From assembly GCA_910591455.2 (NCBI GenBank), contig OU342808.1, positions 15,191,404 through 15,255,403 on the forward strand: a DNA stretch of 64,000 nt, in the 5' to 3' direction. Both the position numbers and the translations under genes were made by a program. Origin of the DNA: Pholis gunnellus (Eukaryota > Chordata > Actinopteri > Perciformes > Pholidae). Below, piece by piece: positions 48,801-61,573 of this stretch; within the stretch, counting starts at the first letter, position 1, and each line of letters begins with the position of its first letter. The notes below the pieces were generated by a model that did not search any database, was not told where the DNA came from, and worked only from the letters and a program-made list of their open reading frames with translations.

Positions 48801-51754
48801 GTTCACTGCAGAAATAGTTTCAATGCAAATTATTCGGAGGAGAGTATTTAAAATTTTTGTGTTGTTTATTCGCCCCCAGTGTATAAAGGCCTTAAAGCTG
48901 GATGTTTACTTGATGCCAGGGGTAGGAATTTTGTCATGGCTACCTAGACTGTTGGTTTGGATTTATAGTTTAGCATTGGATGTCACTTATTGATTTCACC
49001 AGCACAACTTATGTTCCCCATGTTTACATATTATTCACTGTGTGATAGGATCGACGAGCAAAGCTTTAGTAGCACACAGTTCTTTTTTCCCCAAACATCG
49101 GGGTCAAGCACCTTGGTTTTCTGAAGCCAGAGTTTTATGGGATTTGTTTTGGAGACTAATGTCCTTCCCACTAAAGGAAGAAGTATAAATAGTTGAATAG
49201 TATTCATGCTGTCAAATTTAAGAAAATCGAGTATGTTTAAAATATACTCCAAACTCAGATTTGGTCAGAATTCTGACTCTGCACCATTTGATTAATAGTT
49301 GTAATAGCTGGAAAAATGCCTGTCTTTTATGTAATGTGTTATGTAATTTGACATCTGCATGAGGAGGGATAGTTGCAGGGAGCAGGCAGTTGCCCAATTT
49401 CAGGCCAACTTTACACCTGTGTCACCGCTGCTGTGTCTAATAAGGTGGAAGTTGGAATGGGATAAGTGCAGCTGTGCTGAAGATTGGATCAATGGGGTTG
49501 CACTCGAGTTCAGAGAGATGGGTCCCTGGCATGTGGAGAGTGTATCTTAGGCAACAGAGGCCTGATTCTCTGGGTAGAAATGGCTGTCATACAGAGGAGG
49601 AGTGCTGAAAATGAATGACTCAGTAGATCTGTGCCTCTTTCATCTCTAGGTGATACCAAACCCTCTGGTGGCTTTCTGGCACTAATCCAGAAGCAGGTGG
49701 ACCAAGCAGGTGGCTGAGTCTGACTCCATGCAGAACAAAAACATTTGAATCCAATATGAGACAATCAGACCATCGATATGATATATTTATGTAGTAGAAG
49801 TGATATAATCTAAATTATATATATTTGGGGTGATGTAATGTGAGTTAGGTGCCGCTCGCTCCATTTCAGAAAGGCTCAACCATGATTCTGTAAAAGCCAC
49901 TGTGTTGGAGGCTTACAGTGTGAATTATTGCTCCTGGCGTTTATTGGCGGAAAAAGAATCTGAATTTTTAAAAAACTGTCAACCAGACGTACAGTATATG
50001 CACAGGAAATTGTGTGCATTTTGACAAGTGGTGTCACACACCATTAAAGTCACAGTATCTGAGCAGAGGCAAGAGGTAATCCTTCAGGGGGAATTTAAAA
50101 AGTACCTGCCAGAAAAATAGATGGTGTATTTAAATGAGGTGAACACTTTTACAGGCTGTCAAACTGGTTGAGGAGTTCTCTCACGTGCATGATCCTCCCT
50201 GGTACTGTATGTCCTCAACAGGCTTGTCTAAGCCTTAACCGAAAGAAAACTACTCTCCTAAAGACCTTGACCCCACCTCCGGTAACACAAGTGGTCCTTC
50301 ATTAACCTGGCCACCTCAATGAGGCTTATTCATCCATCAAGTAAACACAGCTGTCAAAGATGTGAAGCCTTTGTACTATTAGTCATTTCCAAGCCAAGTC
50401 TGACACTGTTCAACCACATCATATGCGTGAATCTGACAACGAACTGAATGATGCTTTTACCCCATTCTTGACCAAAAGGGCAGGGCCCCCATTGAAATGT
50501 TGAATGATACTAGTGACAAACACTCAATTACTCTGCAACTTTGAAAAATGTTGCCAGTCTTGCATCACCTGCCAAGGTGATAAAGTCATTGTTTCTGCCA
50601 TGCTACATCTAATCCGAGTTGTTGGTGAACAACAGTTTGAACGTCATTATGGCAGAGATGCTCACAAGTCGTTTTTTGTCTGGTTGTAATGAGCCTTATA
50701 TCATCTGCTGCATGCCATCCAGTCTGCATAGAACACTGCATATCTGTATCTAAGTAATTCAAAGCAGTTCCTGTATTATCATCACTCATTTACGTTGGCT
50801 AAAAAGAGTTATGCTTTGTCTCATAGTGGCACTTCACATTACTGCTTTTAATAATCATCAAGGTCTCTGAACATATGAGACATACTGGTTTTAAACTGCC
50901 CTTGGGAAGAATTAACCTATAAGAGTCAGTCCATTCTGGACTCTGGTCTCACCGACCACTTTTCTCTTTTTGGAGAATCTCAATAAAGTAAACGTGTCGG
51001 ATTACACATATTTGATTGGCTGAGCAGCATCACGTGATGTGATTTTCAACGCATGTAATTGGTCGGTGTGTTTCCTGCACCGCTGAACCAGTGCTGTGAA
51101 GGCTGGAAAAGCTGCGCCGGTTAAAATAGAAGCGCTCCGTCAAAATGTAATAATTCTGAATTATCTATCGGTTTTAGGTCCAGGGTCCGGATACAACGGC
51201 GTCTGCCACGGTCCGCCTACTAGTGACCCCTGATCTAGGTAATAAATATGAAGCACTGAAGGCCAAAACATGACAATGACAACCTGTAAATTATTATAAG
51301 ACGAGTAAGAGAAGACAGAATCGTGAGTGAGTGAGACGTCAGAAGTCACTGCGCGTTCGACTTGTGGCTGGAGTCCAAGTAGCAGACTCGAGTCCCCATC
51401 TCTGCATTATGGCACCTTGCCATGAACCAAGACTGGACAATAATATGACCTCACTATCCTGTGCATCCTGTGCCTGCCAAATAAATATGCAGGCTTGAAA
51501 GACTTATCATCTTATCATTTAGTCACCATTATCTGCACCAAGTGTATGCAATATAATACAATAGCACTACAATAAATCCTACCTCTGTAAAGCAAGATCA
51601 CAGAAGCGTTAATTCAACTCGAGGGCACATTTTGAGGCTTAGAGATGGTGTTCAACTAGATTATTTTATATTTAAGAGTTTCTTTTATCATTTATCAACC
51701 CAATTTACATTCTTAGCTGTCCACCACCCAAAACCTGTGGAAAACTCTGGGAGC

Positions 51755-51755
<1 letters not shown>

Positions 51756-51798
<43 letters not shown>

Positions 51799-51806
51799 TG
51801 TGTGTG
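51756..51806. repeat. (GT)n microsatellite
   Basis: A GT run of about 37 bp, then GAGAGA and a further short GT run. Confidence 0.93.
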
Positions 51807-52005
51807 TAAAAGTTGAAGAGTTTCAGGGTTATCTAGTTTCTTTCTTCCCTGTTTTGCTACGAAATATGTTTTATTAAAGAACATCAGCAGTCAGAGTCTC
51901 TATTAGCAGGTTCACAAGCTCAGTTTAGTGTACACTATAATCTGTGGGCGGATTTCCTCTTTCTGTGTGAATCAGTGAACTAATCGCTCTGTGCACAGCC
52001 TTTTA

Positions 52006-52026
52006 CACACACACACACACACACAC
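52006..52026. repeat. short (AC)n microsatellite
   Basis: An AC run of about 20 bp. Confidence 0.88.
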
Positions 52027-53875
52027 TCACGACAACAGCCTATCAGCTAAATCAAGATGAACCTTGGCTTTAAAGACAGGCATACAAGTGGGAGGAAGAA
52101 GAACAGCACGGCTCATTAAAATGATTTGTCCCTCCTACACTTTCAGCACTAAGCCATTTAAGGACGCAACATTTTTTTAAATTGGATAAAGGGATACATT
52201 AACGAGAGACCATCCTGCGATGCAAGTTATCCTCTTTCCCAGTTAAGGTCAAAGCTCATCTCTGCGTACAACCCAATTTACAGTGTACTCCCCTCAGCCA
52301 TGTCAAGAGTAGTTGTGACATTAGACTTCAATCCAAGTCACATGCCTGAAGTCCTCAATTTTGTCCTTCATACGTTCACAAAATGACGTTCAGTTAGAAG
52401 CTCAACACACTAAGATGCAAACCCTTCTGAACAGAATAACAAAAAAATAACTAACACTGGCTCCATAACACACACAAGAAAAAACTAGAAGAAACTAAAA
52501 TCCAACTCATCAGCTCCACAATCATCCATCCACACCAATAGGAAATCTAATATAAAACATTTGCCATGTCTTTATCCATGAATGCCGGTCTGCATGAAAG
52601 CATCGTGTTAACTGGACTCATTGTAAGTCAGTTTTTCAAACCTTGCAACTGGACTTGTCACAACATCTCTTCAGTATCAGCCACAAATGACACAATTGTA
52701 ATTGCACTGAAAATAGAATCGTCTCTATTGTGAATCATTCTCGGCTATTTCTGTGTGAGACAAAAGAGAGGGGCCAAGTGAGTGCATGTTTTTGTGCTGA
52801 TATTATTGCTTTGCAGCTCCTGTAGGCAACTTACTATAAGCAAACACCAAAACCAATCAAGTGAGACTAGGAACAATATGTAAAACGCCAGACAGGCCTT
52901 GGCCAAAGCCTTGTGGTGATATTCAGATCTCTGCTCTCGGAGGGTTCACTACTTGATCAACTTTGCGTCTGCTAATGATGCCTTAAAAGACAGCTTTTTT
53001 GGAAAAAGCTAGAGGAAGGAAAAATGTCTATCCCTTCTCCTGTCATTGCTCCCTCGACTCAATTATTGTTAATGGAGTGTTGGTTCATGTGTCATTGGTG
53101 GTGTGCTGTGGGTCTAATTGGATGGGCAGGGGCAATGGTTTGTTTAACCACAGACGTGACAGGATAATGAGGACAAAAACCCTGGCACAAAATGACTGTG
53201 TAGTGGCAGTGACTGTGTAGAGAGGCATGCGTACATGTCTATGATTATTATTTTTTCCCCCTCAAGTCAAGACACGAAGTCAAGTCATGATTTTTGAGTC
53301 TTTATCTGACTGACAAACAGCCAACAATGCACTCTGGTAAACTCACCACACATACAACGACATGCATGCTGTCCACACACTCTCATTTGCTGAGATCAAT
53401 TTGTGGATGAAGCAGAAAAGCTCAGACCACACGTCAGATCCTTGTATCCCTCAAGGTTTATCTCCGTCTGTTTATCTCGCTTTGACTCGATCACGATCGA
53501 TGTGTTAGTCTGGATTTTTGCAAAGTTAATGTATAATGCTATTCACAACATGAATAGTGTGGAAGGAAGAGAGAGTGGGTGAGTGAGTCCATGTATTTCT
53601 TTTTTTTTTTTACATCTGTTGTCCAGGCTTATCTTGATCTTCTTCAAACAATCACAATTTCTCAGCCAGCAGCATCTTGCCTTCTTTCGCAGATAATTAC
53701 CAGTTTGAGCGCTATTTGTCCTTGCTCAGCGGGGATTTGTGTCATTCCCTCTAATTGCACAAAGAGGAAGTGGATGGAACACTAAATGGCCTGTATTTAC
53801 ACATCATTACTTCAGCAAGAAAAATCTCCTGCAGTGAAAACATACAAACGCCTTTTAATTAGTGAGGCAAGGCGA

Positions 53876-53890
53876 AAGAGAGAGAGAGAG

Positions 53891-53936
<46 letters not shown>
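53876..53936. repeat. (GA)n microsatellite
   Basis: A GA run of about 60 bp with one GC interruption. Confidence 0.95.
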
Positions 53937-53939
<3 letters not shown>

Positions 53940-54402
53940 ACAGAGATATAGGTTGAGACAGAGACAGCTCTACAATTAAGAAACAGGTATTGAATATAAT
54001 TTGTACTTTGATTCACACTATAAAACAAATCTACAAAGATTCAATCTGGAGTTGCAACATAATGATCTCAGGGAGCTTAAATGAGTATTGCCGCTGGCCA
54101 GTGAAACACGTGTTGAACAACAAGTTAGCCGTGTAATGAAGATCATTATAAGGTATATCATTTAATCAGTTATATAATACCTAGAACGGTTCTGGCTGTA
54201 TAGAGGTTGTATAGAGGTTTGTCAATCAATCAAGAATAACCATCATGGCTTTAGTAACTACAAGACGTTTTAAATGGAGCAGGGTAAATACACAGAACTG
54301 ATTTTACAACCTGGACCCGTTCTCATCGTCACGGATCAGTTAAGTTGTAATGAATGGATCTGCAGGTCAGCAGAGAATAAAAAATAGTTTTATTTTAATC
54401 TC

Positions 54403-54754
54403 TTAAAGTGACAGTGTGTAGGATTTAGCGGCATCTAGCGGTCTGGTTGCACATTGCAACCAGCTGAATACCTCTCCACTCACCCACCTTTCCAAGACTG
54501 AGGTAATGTGAGCCACTGCTAAAGTCAGTGTTTGGTTTGTCCCTTCTGGGCTACTGTAGAAAAATGGCAGTGCAACATGATGGACTCCGTGAAAAAGACA
54601 CACTCCCTGTAGATATGAAGGGTTCATTCTGAGCTCACGAAAACACAAAGATTTTTAGTTTCAGGTGATTATACACCAATGAAAACATAGTTATAAACAT
54701 TATATTCAATTTATGCTAATAAATCACCCAAAATTCGACACAATGTATCTTTAA
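54403..54754. mobile_element. non-autonomous DNA transposon (MITE) with TTAA flanks
   Basis: An element of about 350 bp is bounded by TTAA on both sides (54403-54406 and 54751-54754). Just inside are imperfect inverted termini: AGTGACAGTGTGTAGGATTT on the left, and AGATACATTGTGTCGAATTT when the right end is inverted (14 of 20 bases match). The TTAA flank fits a Kolobok- or piggyBac-type target-site duplication. The interior (tagcggcatctagcggt, ttgcaaccagctgaatac, tgggctactgtagaaa, caggtgattatacac) matches a MITE that is very common in percomorph fish genomes as I recall it. It has no transposase and would depend on an autonomous element. Confidence 0.75.
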
Positions 54755-55027
54755 GATACTACTGCCAGAATGCATCAAATCACATCAGTCAGATGAGCAG
54801 TGCGCATCGTACACAACTTCTGGTTTATATTTGTTTTATATGTATAATTTTTAAAACGTTAATGTAGGCTAAAAAAAAGAGGCATTCGTTTGCGTAGTAT
54901 GCAAGTGCTGATTTGCTGAGATTAATGGTGTCAAGTTAACACTCTGGAGAAATGAACTGTCAGACTAGCTGGGGCTTGGAGGACAGCGCCATTACCAACA
55001 TAACCAGACAATCAGCACTGCCCCCAA

Positions 55028-55028
<1 letters not shown>

Positions 55029-55069
<41 letters not shown>
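55029..55069. repeat. (CA)n microsatellite
   Basis: A perfect CA run of about 41 bp. Confidence 0.95.
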
Positions 55070-55072
<3 letters not shown>

Positions 55073-55487
55073 CTGCATAGCAATCACAGCACTCACACTT
55101 TCACTCTCTTTCTGTCTCTCGCTTCTCAGTGAACCTCACCTAGTCTGTGTCAAAAAGCATGTGCATGTGACAGTATGATACCACATTAAATAACTTGGCT
55201 TCACATTTTAGGTGAGAAAATACATAATTATCAAAGTGTTCACACTCGCACTGTCAGTAGAGTTTACCTGCTTGTCTGTCAGCTGAGCACCGTAGCACAC
55301 CGCACACACAGACACACACATGCATACAGTCTCACATGTCTTATTTAAATATGTTTCACTGACAGCAGGTCTTTTTTTAGATTAACTATCTCATTTTAAA
55401 GCAAGACCCACTATGATACTTTTGCACCCACTCATGACATCCCACACAGATATCTACATTAATACTGAGAGTGATCTCACTTCAAGG

Positions 55488-55660
55488 TCTACACCAGAGG
55501 TACTCTACTTGCTTCGCCAGCGGGCCACTTTTGCACGAGTAGGGACCAGTTAATAAACAAACATATAATATTCATCAGATAAAAAGAATAGACACCAAAA
55601 GACAGCTGTTGGGGGGTCCGGGGGATCCTCCTCTGTCATCTCCAAGTCGGCAATACACTA
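55488..55660. repeat. probable interspersed element fragment
   Basis: The segment accagaggtactctacttgc followed by ttcgccagcgggccactttt resembles the CAGGGGTCCTCAACTTGC...GCGGGCCAC opening of a dispersed DNA element in vertebrates, and gttggggggtccgggggatc follows. The right end is not defined and no coding remnant is seen. Confidence 0.45.
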
Positions 55661-57823
55661 AATAAATGAAAGGAGTTCATAAAAGGAGTAGTTTCCTACC
55701 AAATCAACATCAAATATTCAATGAATATTATTGGTTATTTTCTGTTTCTCCATGATTTAAACGTTGCTTATTTAGTTAGATGAACTCTATTTGTCATGTA
55801 GTGGGGTATCAAACAGGTGTGCACGGTCGGGTCTTTAGGAACACACAGGAACATGTGGTTGGTAGGAACGACACAGGCAGGTTAATCTACAACAGATGGT
55901 CAGAAGCAACAGGACATGGAGCGCTCACTTGCCACAAATAGACACAATGTCACCCTGAACAAACACTTGGGTCAGATTTTTGTATGCTGCAGACAAGTAA
56001 ATATTTTCAATGATATGAAAGGACGTCGAAGCCGAAGTCACATTGCTCCTCCTGTTATCATTTGAGATGATTCACTTTTGCATAACATATCTTTTGCGTG
56101 TTGAATGTATTGAATGTATTGATGTAGAATCTCATCTCATCTTAGTGTAATTTCCATGGGGAGTTTAAAGACACTGCATTCACACCCTTGGACACACAGT
56201 GCATAAGTCACTTTCTCGCTCCTCCCTCTCTCTCTGCCTTTTTCTCGCTCTCACACCGTGCACAATATCTCATTTCAAATGGAAGAAGAATGATTCGAAA
56301 GGCTTTTATGTGGATTTTCCATGACTGTGTCAAGTTGACATCACATAGACCACTGGCTTTTACCCTTCCGCTAAGAAACTAACCTCGCAAGCTCATCAAC
56401 TACCTCATCAATGTCTATCAGTGAGAGTCACACTTACTGAGACCTACCTTTATGCAACACAAAGGGTGATTTGCAAATGGAAGAAAAGAAAAAAAAACAC
56501 ACTGAGTGGCCTTCAGAAGTGACCTTAAATGGAAACTACATGTCTGACTAGTCTCTAAATGCAAATAAGGTAAGTGTGGACATTTCATTGTAAATCACAT
56601 GTCACTAAACAAGCCCTGTGATGAATGTAGCGGCACTAAGTATATAATGTGTGCATTTAGACAGAATGTTAAGCAGCTTCCCTCAATATTGCCAGAGGTT
56701 GTAGCTCAGTGCAGCTGAGTTCTGTTGTTGACTGACTGGTGCACGTGTGCACTCATATCAAGTGTCCATTCAAGCAATAACAGCAACATTTTCAAAAGCC
56801 ATTGTGTCTGTACGAAAATCTCCAATTCCGCCATTGGGGATAGACTGTTGTACTTCCTTTTTGCTTGAGATTGATTTATGTGAAAATGATAACCATTAAA
56901 CAAAGAGGAAGCTTGTTTAGCACTGCCACTGCGTACGCATGCATCACGGGCTGTGCGTGGAACACCCGAGTGTCCGGAGTGGGCACCAAACAGTCTGGCA
57001 GCCACAGTAGGGCTGATGTGATGATTTCAGAAAGAATGGTTCCCAAAGGCAACAGAAGAGAAAAGAAAAATAGGGAACCGTGGTGGATCTTGTGCATTGC
57101 TTGCAGGTATGTTAATTCTTTCAGGAATGAACTGGCCATCAGGAAAACTGAGATAAATCCTGGTCACCGGTGAGCTGCTGTGTCCGTGAATCGGTTGATT
57201 GTATTTTTATTTTGTATATACTTTTACTGCAGGCTGAGAGAGTGGCAATGTCAATGTCATGATGAACAAACTGATGTTGTACCGTAGAATAAAGTGTATT
57301 ATAAATGTATCGTAAACTGAACTTTCATTTCGTAGCTGGATTACACCTGCATCAGTTCACAATCTGTTTGTAGCTTAGGCAACTGTACTTAGTTTTTTAA
57401 CCTTAAAACCATCTTTCTTTCTTCAAAGTTTGAAAACATATTTTACTCTGTATCATGCTAACTCATTTCCCTTGTATTTCTAAATGAATGCTGGGCCACT
57501 AAGCAATCATCCCCAGGGCACCCAAATGACCATGCAGCCCTGCTTGATTATAAATGATTCACAGGACGGATGACTATTCGATCTAAGGAGCCTGATTCGA
57601 CTGCCAATCTCATAGTTGAATCATCACACTTAGGGGAAACAACAAATAACAACATGGCTATTACAAAATCAAAGCATAAGCCAACATTTATTCATCAGAA
57701 GACTCACAATGAACGTAGCACTATCAGAGCACAGCAGTTCCCTAAAATCAGCAAGCAGGATAAGAGACTGTGTCTCTGTCTGTCGATCTCTGTCCCAAGT
57801 CAGTACTACGGACAGCACCGCAA

Positions 57824-57825
<2 letters not shown>

Positions 57826-57866
<41 letters not shown>
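57826..57866. repeat. (CA)n microsatellite
   Basis: A perfect CA run of about 41 bp. Confidence 0.95.
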
Positions 57867-57867
<1 letters not shown>

Positions 57868-59906
57868 CAAACAGTGCTGTCCATTATTCTGAAACAACAG
57901 CTAAGCAATAGTAACATGTATCTTGGCAATGAACAACAAGGCATCAACTATATATATATTGTGCTTGTATTTGCGTTGTGTTTATGTGTATGTTCTGTTT
58001 GATCGTGCTTCGTGTCTAAACTGCCAACCTAGACAAAGATACAGACTGTGATGTGACCTGGACTCTCCTTCTGGGATAGCGTGTGTTTGTGTATGTTTGT
58101 GTTTTCCTGTCTGCTGAGCTCTGCACATAAATCTTTCCCTAAATCCAGAGATGAAGAGCCACTGGCACTGGCAGGCGACCTATGAGCTGATAGGACCGGG
58201 TTAGGAGTTCATTCCAAGCGGATGGGCAAGAGCCACAGTGCATTGTGGGTATATGTTTTTGTCCCAAGTCTGGACTAGCCTGATAAGGCAAAAAGAGCTG
58301 GCTAAGGACCAGAGCGTGTGAAACCTATGTTTTTCCCTCTCTCTTTTTCGCAGCCTGTCTCTTTCACACCCTCATTTATCACCAGGTTTTCACTCTCCAT
58401 TTCTGACATGTCTCCCTCTCTTATGCGTTGTCCTCTCCAGCATCCTCTCCTGCTCTCAGGCTGTCTTAATAATCACATTGTTTTCTTGTTCTATTCCTGT
58501 TTTTCTCTGCTTTACATTAGACCTCTTGACTCCTTTCCATTTCCCGAGTTATTGTCTCATTCCCACAGCAATTAATTACTGCCTTCAGTCCTCAACCTCT
58601 CTCCATTTCTCTTTCTCACTGAAAATGGGATTTATTTCCATCTCTTTCCACTGTTGAAACACCTCATCTCCTCTCATTCCTTCCCTTTCCCTCTCTTTGA
58701 CTTTCTTTTTCACTCTCCTCTCTCGCTGTCAGGCTGTCAGCCCACAGACACATTCCTGCAACACAAATGCTAAGAAGTCGGGACATGTGAGGAATCTGGA
58801 GGACTCAGGGATGGTGGAAGGGGATGGAGGGTATGAACTAAGGCTTTCAATCTCTGGGAAACTCACAATTTGATTTTTACAGGTGACATTACAAAAATAA
58901 GTTAGCAGGACGCCTCTTGTGTCAATGACGAACTATGTATCTAATGACCAAATAGCTTTACCACCTCTAGTATGAACAAAAGATAAGCTCAAAGAAGGTG
59001 ACTTGAATCAACATCAAAGGACTTGAAGTGAGCATTGACCTGAATACAATCAATTAAGAATAGCTTAAAAAAAAGAGTCTTCTATCTGAAAACAATTAGA
59101 TGTTAAAATGATCTTGCATCATCTTTGAGTCAGCTGTTCGTCATAATGTCAGTCAGCACTTGACAGTGTGTGTTTATAAGTCTCCTCTCATTCAACAACT
59201 TCAACCACACATTTACAATTTCAGTTTTCCTTCTTCCTTCCGATATCAGATGGGCGATAGTGGAGTCAGATCGCACATTAACATGAAGCCTGACCACATG
59301 TTCCCAGCTCATCTGGTGTGTCGTGATGACAGAACTCGTGGTGGGGGCTAAGCGTAATTAAGCCAGGGACTGACTCCATCCGATGCTCTGCTGCACCACT
59401 ACCATTTGACTGCCACTTTAATTGCTTTTCTTCCCCCTATTCCCACCTCACTAACCTGCCCCGTTCTATCAATCTATTCAAATCCAGGGGGGGGAAAGGC
59501 CTCCATACAAACATGCAAATATGGGAGCGCTAGAGAGATTGTGCGTTAGAATCTGTGCGTGGCCATGCATGTTTGAGCAAGTGCTTCATTGCAAGCAATT
59601 CCAACTTCACATGTACTATCACATACATACATACATTAATGCATGCACATGTCCCAGTGGACGTGTACTTTGCATGCTCATGCGTGCTCATGAGCTAGTG
59701 TCTGCCCATGAAATGACTCATATGTGTTTCTCTCTGCACCTGTGGTTCAGAGCTGTGGAGAGTGAGGTTTCCCCAAATAGATACTCTCATTTACAGCCTC
59801 TCTGTGGTCTAGGCTTTCTTTGTCTGCCTCCCTTGGCAGCAGCTACTGTGAGGCTCCTGACCCTTTTTACCAGACGCACATTCACACACATACAAACACT
59901 TAAGTA

Positions 59907-59908
<2 letters not shown>

Positions 59909-59946
<38 letters not shown>
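59909..59946. repeat. (AC)n microsatellite
   Basis: A perfect AC run of about 38 bp followed by GCACGCAC. Confidence 0.95.
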
Positions 59947-59950
<4 letters not shown>

Positions 59951-60878
59951 GCACTTCAGGATAAGAAAGCTGGTTCTGCAGAGCTCATAAACTTCAGTAT
60001 TTCATGAAAACATACAATATGGATATGCTCTCACGGGGCAATGAGTAGCCCAAGATAAAAACATACGAGAAATGCCTTATGGGACGCCAGGAAATGGACC
60101 AAAATAGTGCATTACTGGCTCTCCACATGTCTCAGTATGTGTTACACACTGCTGAATCATATGTGACCTCTCCTGATCAACAGCTAAAAACAAGGGTTGT
60201 CTTTCAGTTTCAACGCCGCTCCACTCAACCATGCAATGTTTGCCTGTCCTCCTGACCCTGTGACCTTGACCTGAGACAGGACTGTCAGAATGTGGTGGTG
60301 ATCCTTCAAAAGAAACATGGAGGACAAAGCAACAACTGCAGCAACAAAGAGAAAGTCAGCAGAAATCCTGAAATAATATGCCATTTAGCCATTGTTGTAC
60401 ACAATCCGGGTATGTGAAGCGAGTGTGTCAAGAGAAAGTGCATCTCACAGCTAGATGCACTAAGCACAGAGTTAGTGTCTCATTTAACTTTTATAGTTAA
60501 TCAGTATACCAAATACAAAACATACAAAAAAGCATCAAAACTACATACTTGTCCGTACCAAAAAGTCGGGAAATTTCACATTTGTAATTTCACAGTTTAG
60601 GGGCCTCCTGGTGGCTGTAGTGCCCTAAGCAGCAACAACTGGCACTGTACTGTAAGTAAGATTCAAGGACACCCAATTACTTGATCAAATATATGAAAAG
60701 TCTAATTCCATATCCAATCTGTTCCAGTGGTCAGTACTGTGTGCACTGATTAGCATATTAATGATTCAACAACCGACCCATTTGAAACTGAAGCGACCTT
60801 ATAAGTTGAATGCACAAGACCAACGTGACATTTGAGCAAGCTTTTTTTTAAAGTGAAACAATTTTAACACAATTGATT

Positions 60879-60930
60879 GAGTCACAGCGCCAGATGTAAT
60901 CTATGAGTCACAGCGCGAGACGTAATCTAT
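60879..60930. repeat. 26-bp tandem duplication
   Basis: Two adjacent copies, 60879-60904 and 60905-60930, both starting gagtcacagcgc and ending gtaatctat. They differ at only two positions (cagatg against gagacg). Confidence 0.9.
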
Positions 60931-61231
60931 GAAGAACCAAAAACAAAAAAAAAAGAGAAGCTGAGCAAGCAAGTCCCATTCATGTTCTCCATTGATGATC
61001 TCCAGCTTGATATTTCTTTATGGAGGTATACAGCAGGAAGGCGATGTGCCGCTGTACCTCTCACCCTCATGGAGTGTCAGGGATAAAGCTTCATTACATA
61101 AGGTTGCTGGCAGTGCAGGAGCTGGTGCTCAGTGCCACAGAACCTGCCAACAATCCCACTGAGCAGCGCACACACATTCATCGTTACACGCAGACTTCCT
61201 GCATCCTAGTTTATGTACCTATTTCTGTCGC

Positions 61232-61255
61232 CTCATTCATTCATTCATTCATTTC
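61232..61255. repeat. (TCAT)n microsatellite
   Basis: About five to six TCAT tetranucleotide units. Confidence 0.85.
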
Positions 61256-61533
61256 TCCTCCTTTAGCTAATTTCATTCTTTCTTTTTATTATTCTCTCTT
61301 TTCATTTTTCTCCCTTTTCTTTTTTTTTTCCGCCAACCCCTCCCCCCCCCCCTCTCTTGTTCTCTCTGGGAAAGTGATGCATCCTACTTTCCTCCTGCCT
61401 TTTGGGATCAAGCTGAAAGGCAGGCAGAGAGAGCAGTGCTGTCTAAGTCTCGGGTTGTCCTCATAGACAGTATAATCCTCTTGATGTTCTATAAATTGTT
61501 GTTGCACACTGTAGAGGGAGGCACACTGTTAGA

Positions 61534-61573
61534 ACATCCATACTAACAGTATGTTAGTATGCAGTATGGATGT
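61534..61573. repeat. nested inverted repeat
   Basis: Outer arms acatccatact and agtatggatgt are perfect inverse complements. Inside them atactaaca and tgttagtat form a second palindrome around gta. It could fold into a cruciform or hairpin, or be the remains of a small palindromic transposon end. Confidence 0.75.

Larger units (their letters stand above)
46000..55000 (-). other. trpm3 5' intron or upstream region, part 3
   Basis: No recognisable exons. It holds a GT microsatellite (51756-51806), an AC run (52006-52026), a long GA run (53876-53936) and a TTAA-flanked MITE (54403-54754). Around 50980-51420 a CpG-containing patch (ccagggtccggatacaacgg, gactcgagtcccc) resembles interspersed repeat sequence, but it has no defined ends. 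Confidence 0.65.
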
